Below are positions 6,252 through 6,677 of a stretch of DNA of 6,677 nucleotides, piece by piece. The stretch's first letter is position 1, and each line of letters begins with the position of its first letter. The position numbers were made by a program, and so were the translations under genes. Origin of the DNA: Bacteroidota bacterium (GTDB lineage Bacteria; Bacteroidota; Bacteroidia; Cytophagales; Cyclobacteriaceae); contig JAPUIM010000154.1 in the NCBI GenBank assembly GCA_027297025.1, positions 1-6,677 on the forward strand, given 5' to 3'. The notes below the pieces were generated by a model that saw only the letters and a list, made by a program, of their open reading frames with translations, searched no databases and was not told the DNA's origin.

Positions 6252-6317
6252 TTTGACTTGGCAGTATATTGAAAAGCGGTATTAATCTAGTATTTTGCGG
6301 TAGGCTCAACCGATAAA

Positions 6318-6677
6318 ATGAAACAGCTGGTACATCAGGAAGGGAAATTTAATTTCATTGACCAAGGTCAGGGTGAAATATTACTTTTACTGCATGGGCT
6401 GTTTGGTGCATTAAGTAACTGGGATGGTGTGGTGCGTCGGTTCAAAGATCGTTACCGGGTTTTAATTCCTCTTTTACCTATTAATGAAATGCCTTTGAAA
6501 CAAGCTGGCCTGGAGGGTTTAGTAAAATTTGTGGAAGAGTTTGTTGAATGGAAAGAATTACGGGATATTGCCATAATGGGAAATTCGTTGGGTGGTCATT
6601 TGGCAATAATATATGCCCTAAACCGACCCGAGTATATAAAAAGATTAATACTTACCGGGAGCTCAGGACTTTTTGAA
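6318..6677 (+). CDS. Alpha/beta hydrolase, 5' part only
   Basis: An open frame of 120 codons from the ATG at 6318 runs off the right edge. It encodes an alpha/beta hydrolase starting MKQLVHQEGKFNFIDQGQG. The oxyanion motif HGLFGALSNW lies at 26-35 and the nucleophile elbow GNSLGGH at 88-94 with Ser90, followed by RPEYIKRLILTGSSGLFE. The acid and histidine of the triad would lie outside the window. The HGLFG-x-L-x-NW stretch resembles the other hydrolase here (3722-4489), but the remainder differs, so they look like separate subfamilies rather than a recent duplication. It starts 66 bp after the cvpA-family stop. TATTTTG at 6291-6297 is one base short of the -7 consensus and has no -33 partner, so a promoter of its own is doubtful. 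Substrate unknown. Confidence 0.88.
   Translation, partial: MKQLVHQEGKFNFIDQGQGEILLLLHGLFGALSNWDGVVRRFKDRYRVLIPLLPINEMPLKQAGLEGLVKFVEEFVEWKELRDIAIMGNSLGGHLAIIYALNRPEYIKRLILTGSSGLFE

Noticed and set aside
6276..6302. GCGGTA direct repeats at 6276 and 6297
   Set aside because: Six bases repeated once, 21 bp apart, is too little to support a regulatory site.
6252..6317. Promoter for the second hydrolase, using TATTTTG at 6291-6297
   Set aside because: The element is one base short between TA and TTTG, and the nearest TTG boxes upstream are about 30-35 bp away, outside normal spacing.

Overview
This window looks like ordinary chromosome from a member of the Bacteroidota, most likely a cytophaga-like marine or soil lineage. 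The lineage call is inference from three things. The rpsU-xerC-hpf order is typical of the phylum. The protein variants are Bacteroidota-like: PdxJ with an N-terminal [14 protein letters not shown] motif, MetK with a long C-terminal tail, and a short RsmI-like methyltransferase. The promoters match the Bacteroidota -7 consensus TAnnTTTG, and almost every gene lacks a Shine-Dalgarno sequence. Base composition is moderately AT-rich throughout, and no part looks foreign.

Layout. Block 1 (about 20-1552, + strand) is rpsU (bS21), xerC (tyrosine recombinase) and hpf (ribosome hibernation factor), probably one transcript from a TAAATTTG promoter at the left edge. Block 2 (1555-5206, - strand) has two units. 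metK has its own strong promoter (2880-2909) and converges on hpf with only 2 bp between the stop codons. Upstream of it, pdxJ, an alpha/beta hydrolase and a short RsmI-like methyltransferase form a probable operon, with pdxJ and the hydrolase 3 bp apart. Block 3 (5255 to the right edge, + strand) is a yqeY-family gene, a cvpA-family membrane protein gene and the first 120 codons of a second alpha/beta hydrolase. Blocks 2 and 3 diverge from a 48-bp intergenic region that carries overlapping palindromes.

How the genes relate. Block 1 is about ribosome composition and idling, with a chromosome-dimer recombinase embedded in it. Block 2 is cofactor and one-carbon metabolism: SAM synthesis, a SAM-dependent methyltransferase and pyridoxal phosphate synthesis, plus an esterase-like enzyme. 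Block 3 holds two widespread genes of poorly defined function and another hydrolase. There is no gap over 300 bases without a gene. I see no RNA gene, CRISPR array, insertion sequence, phage gene or defence system, and no strong case for a wholly new system. The best leads are regulatory: the single well-placed Shine-Dalgarno on rpsU, the pdxJ/yqeY palindromes, and the tight hpf/metK convergence. The unassigned target of the short methyltransferase is a further lead.
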